A DNA stretch of 64,000 nt from Syngnathus acus (taxonomy: Eukaryota > Chordata > Actinopteri > Syngnathiformes > Syngnathidae). The stretch is from NCBI RefSeq assembly GCF_901709675.1, contig NC_051088.1, positions 11,062,193 to 11,126,192 on the forward strand, in the 5' to 3' direction. This document shows positions 26,101-37,100 of the stretch, piece by piece (the stretch's first letter is position 1; each line of letters begins with the position of its first letter). Under the pieces are notes generated by a model, which was not told where the DNA came from, did not search any database, and saw nothing but the letters and a program-made list of their open reading frames with translations. The position numbers and the translations under genes were made by a program.

Positions 26101-29100
26101 ATACAGCCCAAAGTCCTGCTTGCAAACTCAGGGCAAGCTGCCACCACCAAGATGCAGGATATGAGATGTCACGGAGTTGCATAACTTTTAGTGAAAATCC
26201 CCTAGTCATTATGGACATGAATGTTGTATTAAATAGGGGCTTTTAACAAGTGATTTGAAGACTTATTTTGTCAGAGTAGGATGATCACACAACATACACA
26301 CCAATACGTTTGTTGTATAATCGATACATCATGGAAAAAGAACAATTGAAAATTCACTGAAAGCCCAAAACTAAGTATATGTAAACTTTTTACCATATAT
26401 ATTGTACATGGAGAAAAGCAAACTCTGATGTCACTCGTTATACTGCTCATTGTCGATTTCATTCTGTATCTAAGGGTTTGCACCCAATTTAGAAATTTCA
26501 AGTTCATGTGGTGTGCTGAAGCCCAGGGGCTTAATTGCACATGGTCAGAATGACAAGAACTCAGTGTGCTGCAAAATAGGTCTCACTTGGCTTTAGGCTT
26601 CACAAGGCAAAGTCAGAGCAGTGGTTTATTGAACCAAGGCACATATTTTACAGGACTTGAATCTCACAACACCAACTAAAAATGTCTCACAGCGCGTAGA
26701 CCGAAATAATGTCTGCGGATTTACTTCTCTGTCGCATCACAGCGTTTGGGGGTAAACAATAGCATGTTCAAATGTCAATCAGGCCTTTGTAGAAAACTTA
26801 GCCACCAGCATAGTATAAGTCAATTGGGTGTATACTATAGTTGTCTTGTATGTGTGTGTCTACTCTGAACACATCTCTTCTTGTTTCTAAGCGTGGACGT
26901 GGAGGGAGCATTTCAGCGCCAGTGCATCACGTGTAACCTCCTCGACGGATGTCGCTTCTTTCGAGCCGAATTCAGTCCCAACTGCACCTACTTCACTCTC
27001 CGCTGCCTTGGTGAGTGGAAGATGCGTCGAGAAAATTGCTCAGCCTCCCATTTCGTCATACTTCAAAACAATCGTATAACTTTTATATTTTTAATATCGG
27101 TCAAATTCCAAAATGTAAGAGTTTACTTCACCAGGGTTTTAAAATGTTTGTTATCTAAAACATTCTCCAGGTCCAGGTATTCCAAAAGTGACAGTCCACA
27201 ACTTAAAGGACCCCTCCAGTGAGTTTCAATTTTGCATCTGTATCTTAAATGTTGGGCATTATTCAAATCTCCAGGAACTCGTTTTTTTAGTGGTGTAGAA
27301 CATGAACGGGCAAGTAGCCATAAGATGGCGCAAATCCCCGCAAACTCTTCAACATTCCAGCATTCCGCACGCGGGACAGCTGCTTTGTATAGAGTTTGCT
27401 ACGGAATTTGTAAAATTGTGTAAAAATAAAATCATGTAAAATTGTTATCTATTATTTTTCTGCTTTGTGGCTTACCAACAAATTTCCATCACACTGTATA
27501 CAAACGTATGTAGCTCTGAGTCTTCAGGAATCTTTTCAATGTTCAGATAAAGATAAATATTATCTTTTGTAGGATACGTTGTGTTGGAGGACAACAGTCC
27601 CCTGGCCAAAGCCTTGGAAGACAAGTGTCTCCCTGAAAATCTATTCAGGACACTTTCAGCTGACAACCATGGTACAGCACCTTCATTACAATTGCCGATT
27701 GTGGGTCTCTTTAGTACCCAGAACCATCTAAAGCTATCCACTTTTCATTCACCTTATTGAGCTCATTTAGTTTAAGATAGATCCAAATTGATTTCCAATT
27801 TTCTTCTCTTAGATGTGCACCTGAAATTATCTTTACCTCAAGGTTACGAGGCTAACCTTCACCCTCTGCTCATTATTGTGTAAGTAAACACGTGTGCAGG
27901 CCTTCATGACCTGGTTTGCACTCACCCAAGTCCTTCAAGGGTTTCAGCTTTCAAATGTCTTCTCATTCAGTGACAGCCTTCCAGGTCATCAGTCGGTGAC
28001 AGAGGAGTTCGCACTTGACTGGCCTCAGGTCCTTTGCAGCTCACACAACGTGGCAGTGGTCTGGGTGGATGACCGGAGCGGGGTCGGCCGTGGGCAGAAG
28101 ACTGTCATGGCAGAGCCACGCAAACTTGGTTCACTTCAAATCAAAGATCATTTGGAAGTTGTTGAGTGGGTGTCACACAATAGCAATGGCAGTCACGTCA
28201 ATGATGGCGGGAAACCTGACTAAATGAATGACTTATTTGCAGGTTGTTGATGAAGCTGCCTTATATTGACGATCGCCGTATGGCTCTTTATGGCAAGGTA
28301 AAAAAACAATCGTTATAGTTGCTCCTCAGAATTTTTTTATCTCTGCATTCAAACTTATTTTTGAACAGGGATTTGGTGGACACTTAACCCTGAAAATGTT
28401 GACTGCAACAGAGAAGCTCTTTCAATGCTCGGCTGCTGTGGCCCCAATAACGGACTTTAAGCTTTACAGTGAGTCATTGTCATCGTTACTATCATCAATA
28501 TTATCTACTTCCCTAAGTGACCCCCAAGTCAGTATTCCCTCACCTGCCTACCTGTCGTCATCATCAGTCTACTGAGCAATTTTTCACCCTACACTTTATC
28601 TACCAACTGATCACCTAGGGATCCCCTCTACTGTAACTAGCTCGATGTTGAAAGATAATTTTCCATTTCAGGCGCTGCATTTTCTGAGCGGTATCTTGGC
28701 CTTCCAGCAAAGGAGGAGCATGTTTACTCTGTAAGGTTATCAAACTATGTTCTGAACTGGACTGTTGACGTTTCCTCCTTGGCTCTATTGCAAAGCTGGG
28801 CTCAGCAGTAAAATATATTGCATTAGTGACTGTAAACACTAGTTCACAGCAATTATTGCTTCTTGGTGGTACTGTTATATAAAGCATTTGGTTATCACGC
28901 CCTAATTAATTATTTACACCCAAGAGGCAATTTTAATGTTCTAATCTGATACGCTTTAACACAAAAAAACGGCACAACTCGTATTTTTTGGCATCAAATT
29001 AACTCAAAACATTTAGTTGAATTGCCCAATTTAAAATGCTAATGATGTTTGTTGCTTTGGAATTTTGAGTTCCTCTAACATCTTTTTAGAGTAAAGTTAA

Positions 29101-29605
29101 CAATGGTGTTTGACAGAGAAAATCACAAACTAGAGCCTGCACTATTATTATTCCAGCGTAGAAAGAATTATCAACCAGGTTGTGTTGTTGAATTAATTGT
29201 GCGTTTTATTATTGCAGACTACCTCTCTGCTGGAAGAGGTCAGCAAACTGAAAGCTGAGAATTTCCTCATTCTCCACGGAACTGCAGATGGTAAACATTC
29301 CTTTCCTTCTTGATATCATGACAGCTTTAAATGTTGATCATCCTACCTTAGTGCTAACGGGCAAGTGTGTTGTGCGTTTGACTACAGCGAAGGTCCACTT
29401 TCAGCACAGCGCGGAGCTCCTGAGCCGACTGGTGAGGGTGGAGGCCAACTACTCCCTGCAGCTGTACCCCGATGAGGGCCACACATTGCGGGAACCGAGC
29501 AGCATTCAGCACTTCCAGCGCACGGTGGTCAACTATTTTCATAATTGCTTCAAGCACAGCGTCCTCTTGGATACATTTGAAGAAGAAGAGGAAGACAATG
29601 ATTGA
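6576..29605 (+). CDS. dpp10-like: Inactive dipeptidyl peptidase, DPP10-like (Kv4 auxiliary subunit family)
   Basis: Type II membrane glycoprotein of the DPP4 family. DPP6 and DPP10 lack peptidase activity and modulate Kv4 channels; that role is inferred here. Exons: 6576-6614 (tentative), 12970-13084, 13322-13417, 14185-14279, 15537-15608, 20376-20428, 20912-20993, 21972-22092, 22176-22330, 23101-23198, 23905-24028, 24504-24545, 24822-24926, 25384-25475, 25954-26001, 26892-27010, 27171-27218, 27573-27671, 27813-27879, 27971-28165, 28243-28297, 28369-28468, 28672-28730, 29218-29290, 29388-29605. All phases join, giving 789 aa (human DPP10: 796). Exon 2 holds RNWKG and one membrane helix ending LLTP. 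The propeller keeps the Glu motif (DWTYEEEV). The nucleophile site GxSxG reads GKGFG, so Ser is replaced by Gly as in DPP10; Asp (HGTAD) and His (PDEGH) remain. The family's conserved DGRGSGFQG segment is degraded to [10 protein letters not shown]. NxS/T sites include NLT, NTS, NQS, NCT and NYS. The tail is acidic. Confidence 0.88.
8087..8180. repeat. Compound tetranucleotide microsatellite (CTAA)n(ATAA)n
   Basis: About ten AACT/CTAA units pass without a break into about fifteen AAAT units. One array appears to have grown out of a point variant of the other. Confidence 0.95.
9218..9375 (+). repeat. (GTCC)n(ATCC)n microsatellite heading a degenerate CATCC-type interspersed repeat
   Basis: Seven or so TCCG units change to TCCA units, then follow TCTATAGCACTCATTCAAGT, CCCAGCTGACTTTCACAGAAGGCGG and TGAACTAGTTTCCAGCCAATTG (described in parts). 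This order (CATCCATCC, GCxCATTCAAGTCA, CCCAGCTGACTTT, CCAGCCAAT) is the familiar teleost interspersed family. At least three further fragments occur in this window. Confidence 0.75.
10843..11367 (-). other. Unrecognised 174-codon open frame, opposite strand in dpp intron 1
   Basis: The frame opens [12 protein letters not shown] and has a lysine- and serine-rich middle ([19 protein letters not shown]). A good acceptor (CAGTCCTGCCAG|AAAATAGACC) lies inside it, so the coding part could be an exon starting near [11 protein letters not shown] recognise no domain. A rough chance estimate gives a frame this long a fair likelihood in 64 kb of AT-rich DNA, so it may be meaningless. A small single-exon gene or a decayed retrocopy are the alternatives. 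Confidence 0.15.
13870..14100 (+). mobile_element. Degenerate copy of a MITE-like family (copy 1 of 3)
   Basis: The segment shares ACTGTGATTGGT, TGATGTCAT, AGTCAACAG, GGCGAAATGGCC, GCTTTATTCATATTCCACA and CAATATTAATCA with copies at 42547-42771 and 51919-52370. Its 3' end (GGTTTTGACTGGACTTTC) is decayed. It lies in dpp intron 3 and ends about 85 bp before exon 4. Confidence 0.75.
17422..17470. repeat. Perfect 22-bp inverted repeat with 5-nt loop
   Basis: The left arm 17422-17443 (AAAGAAATGGATACTGATGG plus AG) is the exact reverse complement of the right arm 17449-17470, separated by GAGGT. Pairing stops at both outer ends. The stem is short for a typical pre-miRNA. A template-switch mutation is the simplest origin. 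Confidence 0.9.
18715..18815 (+). repeat. Degenerate CATCC-family interspersed repeat fragment
   Basis: CACTTGTACTCATTAAGGTCA, GAGCTGGAGC, CCAGATGACTTTGGATGGGA and GCGGTACACCCTGGATGG (listed in parts) match the internal consensus of the same teleost family seen at 9218. A further scrap with AAGCGCTTATCCTCACAGGG lies near 19190. Confidence 0.7.
22858..22871 (-). promoter_or_regulatory. CTCF-like motif
   Basis: The minus strand reads CCACTAGAGGGCAG, a full match to the core CTCF consensus (CCA, then AG and GGGCAG). It lies in a dpp10-like intron. Binding is not shown by sequence alone. Confidence 0.5.
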
Positions 29606-31183
29606 CTGTTCTCACCTCTGCAAGGACTACACGCCTTGGTGGTGAGTGCGATGTGGAGTGCAGGAGTGCGGACCAAACACTATCGAGCAAGCAAATCGGC
29701 TCCTACAATTTGTGGGTAAATGGAGGAACTCAACATCTATTGCACACAATTGTTTCTGATGTTTACTGTTTGCTCGGGACCCTGTGAACACAACCGTGTG
29801 TTGTTTTTGCAACTTTCATGAAAAAAAAATCATCTAAAATGGGACAATATATGTTACGGTCTGTACAATCTGTCGCACGCCATCTATCACATTTGGAGTG
29901 CGTTTGTCTAAAAGGGTGTGCAATTTTATTCAATCAACCTGTGGACCACCGCTCGAACTGACTTCCTAAATCCACTGTACATGTGAGAGGCTGATTGTGC
30001 CAAATGTTTACAGGTTTTAAAGTGTACCTAAAGACTGCATGATGTGAAGTAGCATTATCTGTGTTTTGTCATCATGGTTCGAAATATATTGTTACATTCT
30101 GAGTCATAAACAGGTTTCATATGCAGAATCCAGCAGCAGGGCAAAACTCCCAAAATGAAGCTCACACTTAATGTTGAGTCATTTTGCTCACGGGCTGGTT
30201 GGAACAGATCGACATTCCACTCAAGGTTACATTTATTGTTAGGTATTTTTTTCACACTGCTTTAACAGCGCAGTATGTGCCAAAATACGTACAATATTCA
30301 TGAATTACTGTAGTAATGGGTTTAACAATGCAGTTGTAATTTGGATAAACTAAACAATAAGCACTGACAAAGACTGCAGTGGAAGCAGATCACCTTCATA
30401 TTTTGGTACTCAACATTTGAATGAGTCTCTCTTAATGCATGAGACATTAATTGATTTACTGGCCAAAAACAGCGGTTCAATGCATCAAACTAAACCATTG
30501 CATGATTCTCCACATCAAGCATTTGTTTTTCAGCAAAATCTTGAAAATTAAAATCGTTTACAGCAAAACTGTATTGATTGATTTTCGCTTATATCTGCAA
30601 CGTACCATGCAACAAAATGCAGTGTCAAAGCACTGTGCGTATAAAATAACATTGCAAAAAATCAGTACAATTGTCTTTTTGTTCTGATTTTGAATCTTGG
30701 CTCCTTCTCCAAATATGTCTGTACATAAAGTTAAATGAAGACTCCAAGTGGTCCATAGCTGTGCACGTTTAAGTTGTCTCCCTTTTCCAACACACGTGCT
30801 GATACAAATGATCAAAATAGTTGTCCGGCTTCAACAGAGCTTGCATTTGTATCATGTATATCAGCCCCGTCGGGAATTAAGGAAGGAAGGTAAAGTCGAA
30901 CAAATTGACATAGTCAGATCTTGAACATACAGCATGTTCAGATAGCGTCACAGAAGCCGTCAAATGAGCATCGGCGTAGCGGTGTTCAAGCCAATCACAA
31001 CCCTCTACGCACATACACGTTTCCGGTCTATCGTCCAATCAATATTGATGCTACTTGCGGGCCTGAATCCCTCTTCAACCTTCTGTTCTTTGGAGGGGCA
31101 CCTTCAAGCGGCTCCGCGGTGCACCGGTAGTGACTTCTTGATCTACTGAAAACATCGTAGAGTAACACTTGAACCCAGCGATA
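29606..31183. other. dpp10-like 3' UTR and intergenic region before cs
   Basis: After the stop at 29605 there is no clear AATAAA. A weak ATTAAA occurs at 30547-30552, so the dpp10-like 3' UTR may be about 0.9 kb. I see no other gene. The right part holds the cs promoter elements listed separately. Confidence 0.45.
30991..31039 (+). promoter_or_regulatory. cs: Candidate cs promoter: two CCAAT boxes and an ETS core
   Basis: CCAATCA occurs at 30991 and 31035, with TTCCGG (an ETS/GABP core on the minus strand) at 31021-31026 between them, 145-193 bp before the cs start codon. There is no TATA box in the expected place. TATA-less promoters with NF-Y and GABP sites are usual for mitochondrial housekeeping genes. 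Confidence 0.45.
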
Positions 31184-34100
31184 ATGTCGTTCCTGACTGT
31201 CAGTAGGCTAGCGCCTAAACTCCTCAATTCAAAGGTAAGAGGACAGTGCGTGGCCTTCATGTTACTTGATTAAGCCGTCAAACCGAAGTTAGCCGGCTAG
31301 CGACAATGTAGCTAATGTTAGCTCCGATGACCACATTGTGAGATAAAGGCGGTCTCCATTATGGATTAAATGCTGCATCTAACTATAAACGTTTGATTGA
31401 ATTTACTAACGCTGTTCTAATTCTTTTCAAATGCGATGGCAAATATTACCATGTCACTGTACCTTTATGACTAATCACAGGTGGGACATATCTCGCCAAG
31501 TTAAGATACGTAATGTGCAGACAGTGTCATGGATTTGGCTAGTCAATTGACTTTAGGCTCTCAGTGATACGATCTGATTTTAACTAGTGTTGTAGAATTG
31601 CAGTACTGGGACACCCTTAAAAATTCTCCACCACCATCTTGACCTTCACTTAAAAATGTCCCATTGCTTAACTTTGTATCCTGTGTTAAGATCCTTGAAG
31701 GCTTTTTTTTGGACCGTTTCAAATGTCAAGGCAACCCGGTGTGCATTTGTCAATGTGGTCTAACAGTACGTATGTATATTGTACACTTTATAGGAAATGA
31801 ATCACCAATAAATGTGCCCCTGAGATTATCAAGCGTGGCATTGCCTGTCTGCACTGGTTGCCACTTTTTTACAATTTACTCTTTTACTCCACTGACCTCA
31901 AGGTTAAAGTGCATTAAAACCTACTGTGTACCTATCTGTATTTATAATGCTGTACAACCTGCAATGGTTATCTGGCTTCAAAATTGGGACAATTCCCAGA
32001 TAACCTCAGTCACACTCGCCTCTTTTTCTTACCTCGAGTCAATCTTTGCCCTGGTTGGCTCTTTATTGTTATTCTTACATAACAAGCCCTGATGGTCAAA
32101 ATCTCAAAGGTGACAGAACACCTGGTGCTTCACATGTTTGAGCATGCACAGTTGTAAGTGAACCCGTACTCGGAGATGAAGTTTTCTCAGGTTAAATGTA
32201 TCAAATGATGGTCAATTTATGCACTGCCCCTGCCCCCCGCTCTGCTTTAAGAATGTACGTTCATTTGTGATTGCATGATTTCTTAAACATTCCAAATCTG
32301 TTCTCCAAAATATCTCAGAGATACTCGCTTTTTTTCCTCAGAAATAGAATAACCGATGGTGCCAATAGTAGCCAATTTACAGTGGGGTTTAAAGAGTGCA
32401 TGCAAAGTTTTCTGAAGCAAAGATTCCTTTTTTTTTTTTTTTTTTTTTTAATAATCTGAATAGAAATGAATTAGGGGGGCGGCAGAAGTGTCATCTCACA
32501 TCCTCAGGTAAGAAAAGGATTTTTGAAAATATTTTTGTAAAGCCCTCAAAGTCAGAAAAACAGAGAAACCCATCATTATTCATTTCCCCCATAATTTGCC
32601 GATCAATGCATGATGTGGTTGATCAGAACCACAAAATAAGACGGAAAACACAATCTTGTTCATGCCCAGGATGTTCTGTGTGCTACCTTTGTTAGTATTT
32701 TAGTTTTTTCCCAATATTTAAAAAAGAAAAGGGGGAATTTTGCCAGACAGTTTTTAAAAGGTTTATAATTTCATGCTAATTACCTCATCTATTGGGTTTT
32801 GTATTATTTTAATTAGGAAAATTACAATGATGCCGTTTGCTTGGAACATTTGTGTCGAAATATGTAACTTGTATTCTCTTTTCTTTATATCACCTTTACT
32901 GTAAACCAAGAGTGATGAACTGTAAACAGCTTGAAGTAAGAATGCTTTGTTTAATATTTGGAGAACTGTTTTCTTGTCGGTTGAATGTTTAAACGTGATT
33001 CAAAAGTTGCTCATGTCCTTTTGTCACGTGCTCCGCCCAGGAAGTAGGCACTGACTAATGCCCCATATTTAAGCCCTTCCCAGGCTGTTACATAATGGCC
33101 CCTCAGCAATGTGAGGTGACATAAGATCCTACCTTTTGTTTTCAATGACCCTCCTGAGTCATTTCCATTCAACCAGTTTGTGGTTACTCATCATACCAGT
33201 GGGACCGAAGCCAACTAACCCAAAGCTTTTTAACAGCGCTCCTCCTTCAGTTGTTGATTTAACTTGCCCTCTAAGGGGAGTCGTCTTTCAGTGGCAACAT
33301 GAAGCAGCCATAACTTTTTTTCTTTGCTGCTATAGGTTGAAGAGAGAGCCTAAATCAATTGCAGCGCAACTGTACTTACTATTAGTTCTTTTTATGGAGG
33401 GGGGGGGGGGGGGGCAGTATGCTGTTTAATCCACCCTGGGAAAAAAACTGTACAAATGAAATGGACATTTATGCCCATAAAGAGTGTTTGACCATAGCTG
33501 TAACCTCAAATAAAAATAGCCCTTCTTCCTACAGAGACACATTGATGATGCATTTATGAAAACTGGGCTCAGTGGAATTGAGATTATTTATGAATGAGAA
33601 TTGAGTGGAGAAGTGTTACTAATGTACATGCTTAATTGATTGTTATATTGACACAATGTCGAGTGCAGTAAAAGCTTTATGCTTTGTTGTCTTAGATGAT
33701 GATGATGATGTTGAGTGCTTTGAAATGACTGCATCTCTGTTTTGATTTGTATTTTAATTTCTGTTTGAATTTATTCACGCACAGCACTTTGTTTCAGCTG
33801 CCTTTTTTTTTTTTTATATGAAACTGCTCTGTAAATAAAAATGAGTTGAATTTGCAGAAGGCGGTTTTAGTTTCTCGCATAAAATATTGCTGTCCAAAAA
33901 TACTTGCCTGGTTTGTACCTGATTTACTAACAATGTCACAATTATTTCTTGTGCCACAGAATGCCACCTACTTCATTACAGCTGCAAGAAACGCCAGCGC
34001 CTCCACAACAGTAAGTCCCCTTGAGCCCAACCCGATCGTCTCAATTACGCTGCATTAAAAGTGTAAAACGATTGAAATTATAAAAGACAACGGGCCTCCA

Positions 34101-37100
34101 TCTTGATCAATCTTGTGATGGTTACATAGATCTGAACACCTCTAAAATAGTTTTTCCAATTAATCCGAGTGGCACATGCATGCACTGGATTGGAACAGAT
34201 CACGTCACATGTAAAGAGTTGACCAGAAACCGTCACTCTGAATTCCAATGGAATGTCAGAAACATGCTTGTGAACCCAGCTAATAAACGGTTCCGTCAAC
34301 GGCTCACTGCGTGTTGCTTATCGCAGTGTGAAAAAGTCTCTAGTCTCAACTAGTTTCTGGTCTTGTATACATATCCTGTTATGTCATCTGAAATGTTCAA
34401 GTATGTCTGCACAGGCCTCCAAATGTTCCAGGCAGTGTTCTCCCGCTCAGGAAAAGGCCATTTATGTGCGGACCTTTTGTAGGTCAATCAATACTTTGGT
34501 CAAATGTTTACAATCAGACTGTTGAGAAAACCCTCTGATCATATTTTAGCAGTGTGTTATTTTTGGACTAGGTGTTCGTTTGTGCCCTCTTCAAGTGTGT
34601 TTGTTTCTCAAATCCAGAATCTGAAGGACGTTCTGTCAGACCTGATCCCTAAAGAACAGAGCAGGATCAAGAACTTTAAGCAGCAGTATGGGAAAACCAA
34701 CATAGGGCAGATTACCGTGGATATGGTGAGCAAATTTATGACTCTTCAACGTAATTTCTATCACAGGTTTAATAAAGTATATCGTCTGTGGGGGGGGGAA
34801 AAAACTACAACACACGTTATAATTGTTTTAGCATGATTATTTCAAGTATTCCTCCTGTAGGAATGTGCCATGAGTGGTTCATAAAATGTTCACACTCCCA
34901 TGCCTCGATTGAAATTCAACCCGCAGCCATGTGCCCCCCCACTCCCTTGCACAAAAACATCAAATATAACTACCCCCAACACATATAGCACAAATGAAAG
35001 TGTTTCTTTTTCCACATGCACGTTTTCCTACAAACATGCTACCCGAGGTCCCACGCTAGCGCAGTAAGTCCCAAGACTTACTGAAAATACAACTAAAGCA
35101 ATAAAACAGGATTAAGTAAATTTGATGGCGATAAGAGAGATGCTTATTCACGGTTCGAACATGTGTAAATATGCAATGCGGAAAAGATGTGGATACAGCA
35201 GTGTGAAAATGCAAGAAGCGTGGATTGTGCATATTTGCAAAGTCATTTTCAACTTGAGAATAAACAATAACAGAACGTAGATTCCAACTGTTGTAATTCC
35301 AAGTTCTGCTCCACCACTTGTGATAAAAACGTCTGTTGATGTTACCACGTCTTTCTCAGTGTTAAGTGAAAGTTTGAGATTACACTGTAGATAACTCAGT
35401 ATTCAAAAGCAAGTTCTGCTTGTAATTGATTTTAGTTACTGTGGAAAGAACATTGAGTTGCCTTGTGTATGAACTGTGCTATTTATCGGTAAATCAATTT
35501 GCCATGCCCCTTACCAAAGCGTCAAAAGGTTGACGTCATGCAAAATGTCCAGTAAGCATAATCGTCTGTTGGGTTGTGTTGGGTTAATTTTGGCAACACT
35601 AGGTCAGCCATGAAGTGTCACGCAGATTAGTCAAACCACTTAATCTGTCAGGGTTGTCCGCGTCAGTTATCTATCAGTCAGGTCATCCTGATGAGGCCAC
35701 CAATCTGCCAGATAATAACTGCAACACAAGGGTGCATGGTGACCCTTTCTAGATCTTCACAAACATGAGCAGATTTGACAATTTGATGCAATACACTAGC
35801 AAATCATAGCCAAAGAATGGACTTTGGTGTTTGGTGAGAACTTGCCCCAGCGCATCATGAGTCACATGTACACACACAAGTGCTGTCAAGAAATCAGTCT
35901 TTGGTTGCACATTCATTTCCAGCATGTACAAAGCAGCAATGTCATGTTTTACATTCGTTGGTCTCTTCTAATCTATAAAGCAACCTGCCTGATCAACAAT
36001 ATAATAACACTAAATTGATTTTTTTCCCCTTTGAAGATGAAGTGCAACTGAAAGACATTTATCTGTGTTTTTTTTATTTTATTTTAATCTTGCATTTGTT
36101 TGCTTGTCCAGGTATATGGAGGGATGAGGGGCATGAAGGGTCTGGTATATGAGACTTCTGTGCTGGATCCCGATGAGGTCAGTGCTGAATATTGCTACCC
36201 TTTTAGCCCTAAATACAGATAGCTAGATGATAGATAGATAATCTTGTGGGGAAAATTGGATTGTCACAGTAGCAGTATTTGGTTAAACCAAAAAAAAAAA
36301 AAAAGAAAAACAAATACTAGTATTGGTAGACTGGATTAGCAGCTTGAATCATTCTGTTTGGTTACAGGGCATCCGCTTCCGAGGCTATAGCATCCCAGAA
36401 TGTCAGAAGTTATTGCCCAAAGCTGAAGGAGGTGAGGAGCCATTGCCTGAAGGCCTCTTCTGGCTGCTGGTCACAGGACAGGTGCCCACTGGGGAGCAGG
36501 TGAGACTCAGGGTGGTGTAGTGGATCCACAAAAAACATATTCTACTTTATTCTTTTTTTTTTTTCCTCCTAAGGAGCAACTGTTGTCCATTTTGAAGCCG
36601 TGGAAATTTATCTTTGACTGGACTTTGAGATGACTAAACAAATTACACACATTACAAACATGGTGTACAGTACGTGCCTACAAATGGTTGTAAAGCAACA
36701 TAACTGCTTGGTTCTAAACATCAAGCCGCTATAAAATGTCTGGTGATCATTTATAAATGAATCGGTCCGACACATTTATTGCGGAGGCAAAAGATCATTT
36801 GATTGCCATTATTGCTAAAGATAAAGTCAAGGCAGACTGATAAGCCCATTGCCTTTCAGCTGAGCCCGTCGGAGAGAAAAAAAACCTTCTGGGCAACTTG
36901 ACTCTGTCAAGTTTTATATATGTGAGACAAATGTGTCCACAATGCGTACGTCATGCTACACGCTCCTGCTTGCCAGGTGAACTGGGTATCGAAAGAGTGG
37001 GCGAAGAGAGCGGCGCTCCCGTCGCATGTGGTCACCATGTTGGACAACTTCCCCACCAACCTGCACCCCATGTCTCAGTTCAGCGCTGCCATCACGGCCC

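Noticed and set aside
33010-33110. Possible second LTR, starting TGTCACGTGC with a TATTTAAG box
   Set aside because: No matching CA end or target duplication could be found.
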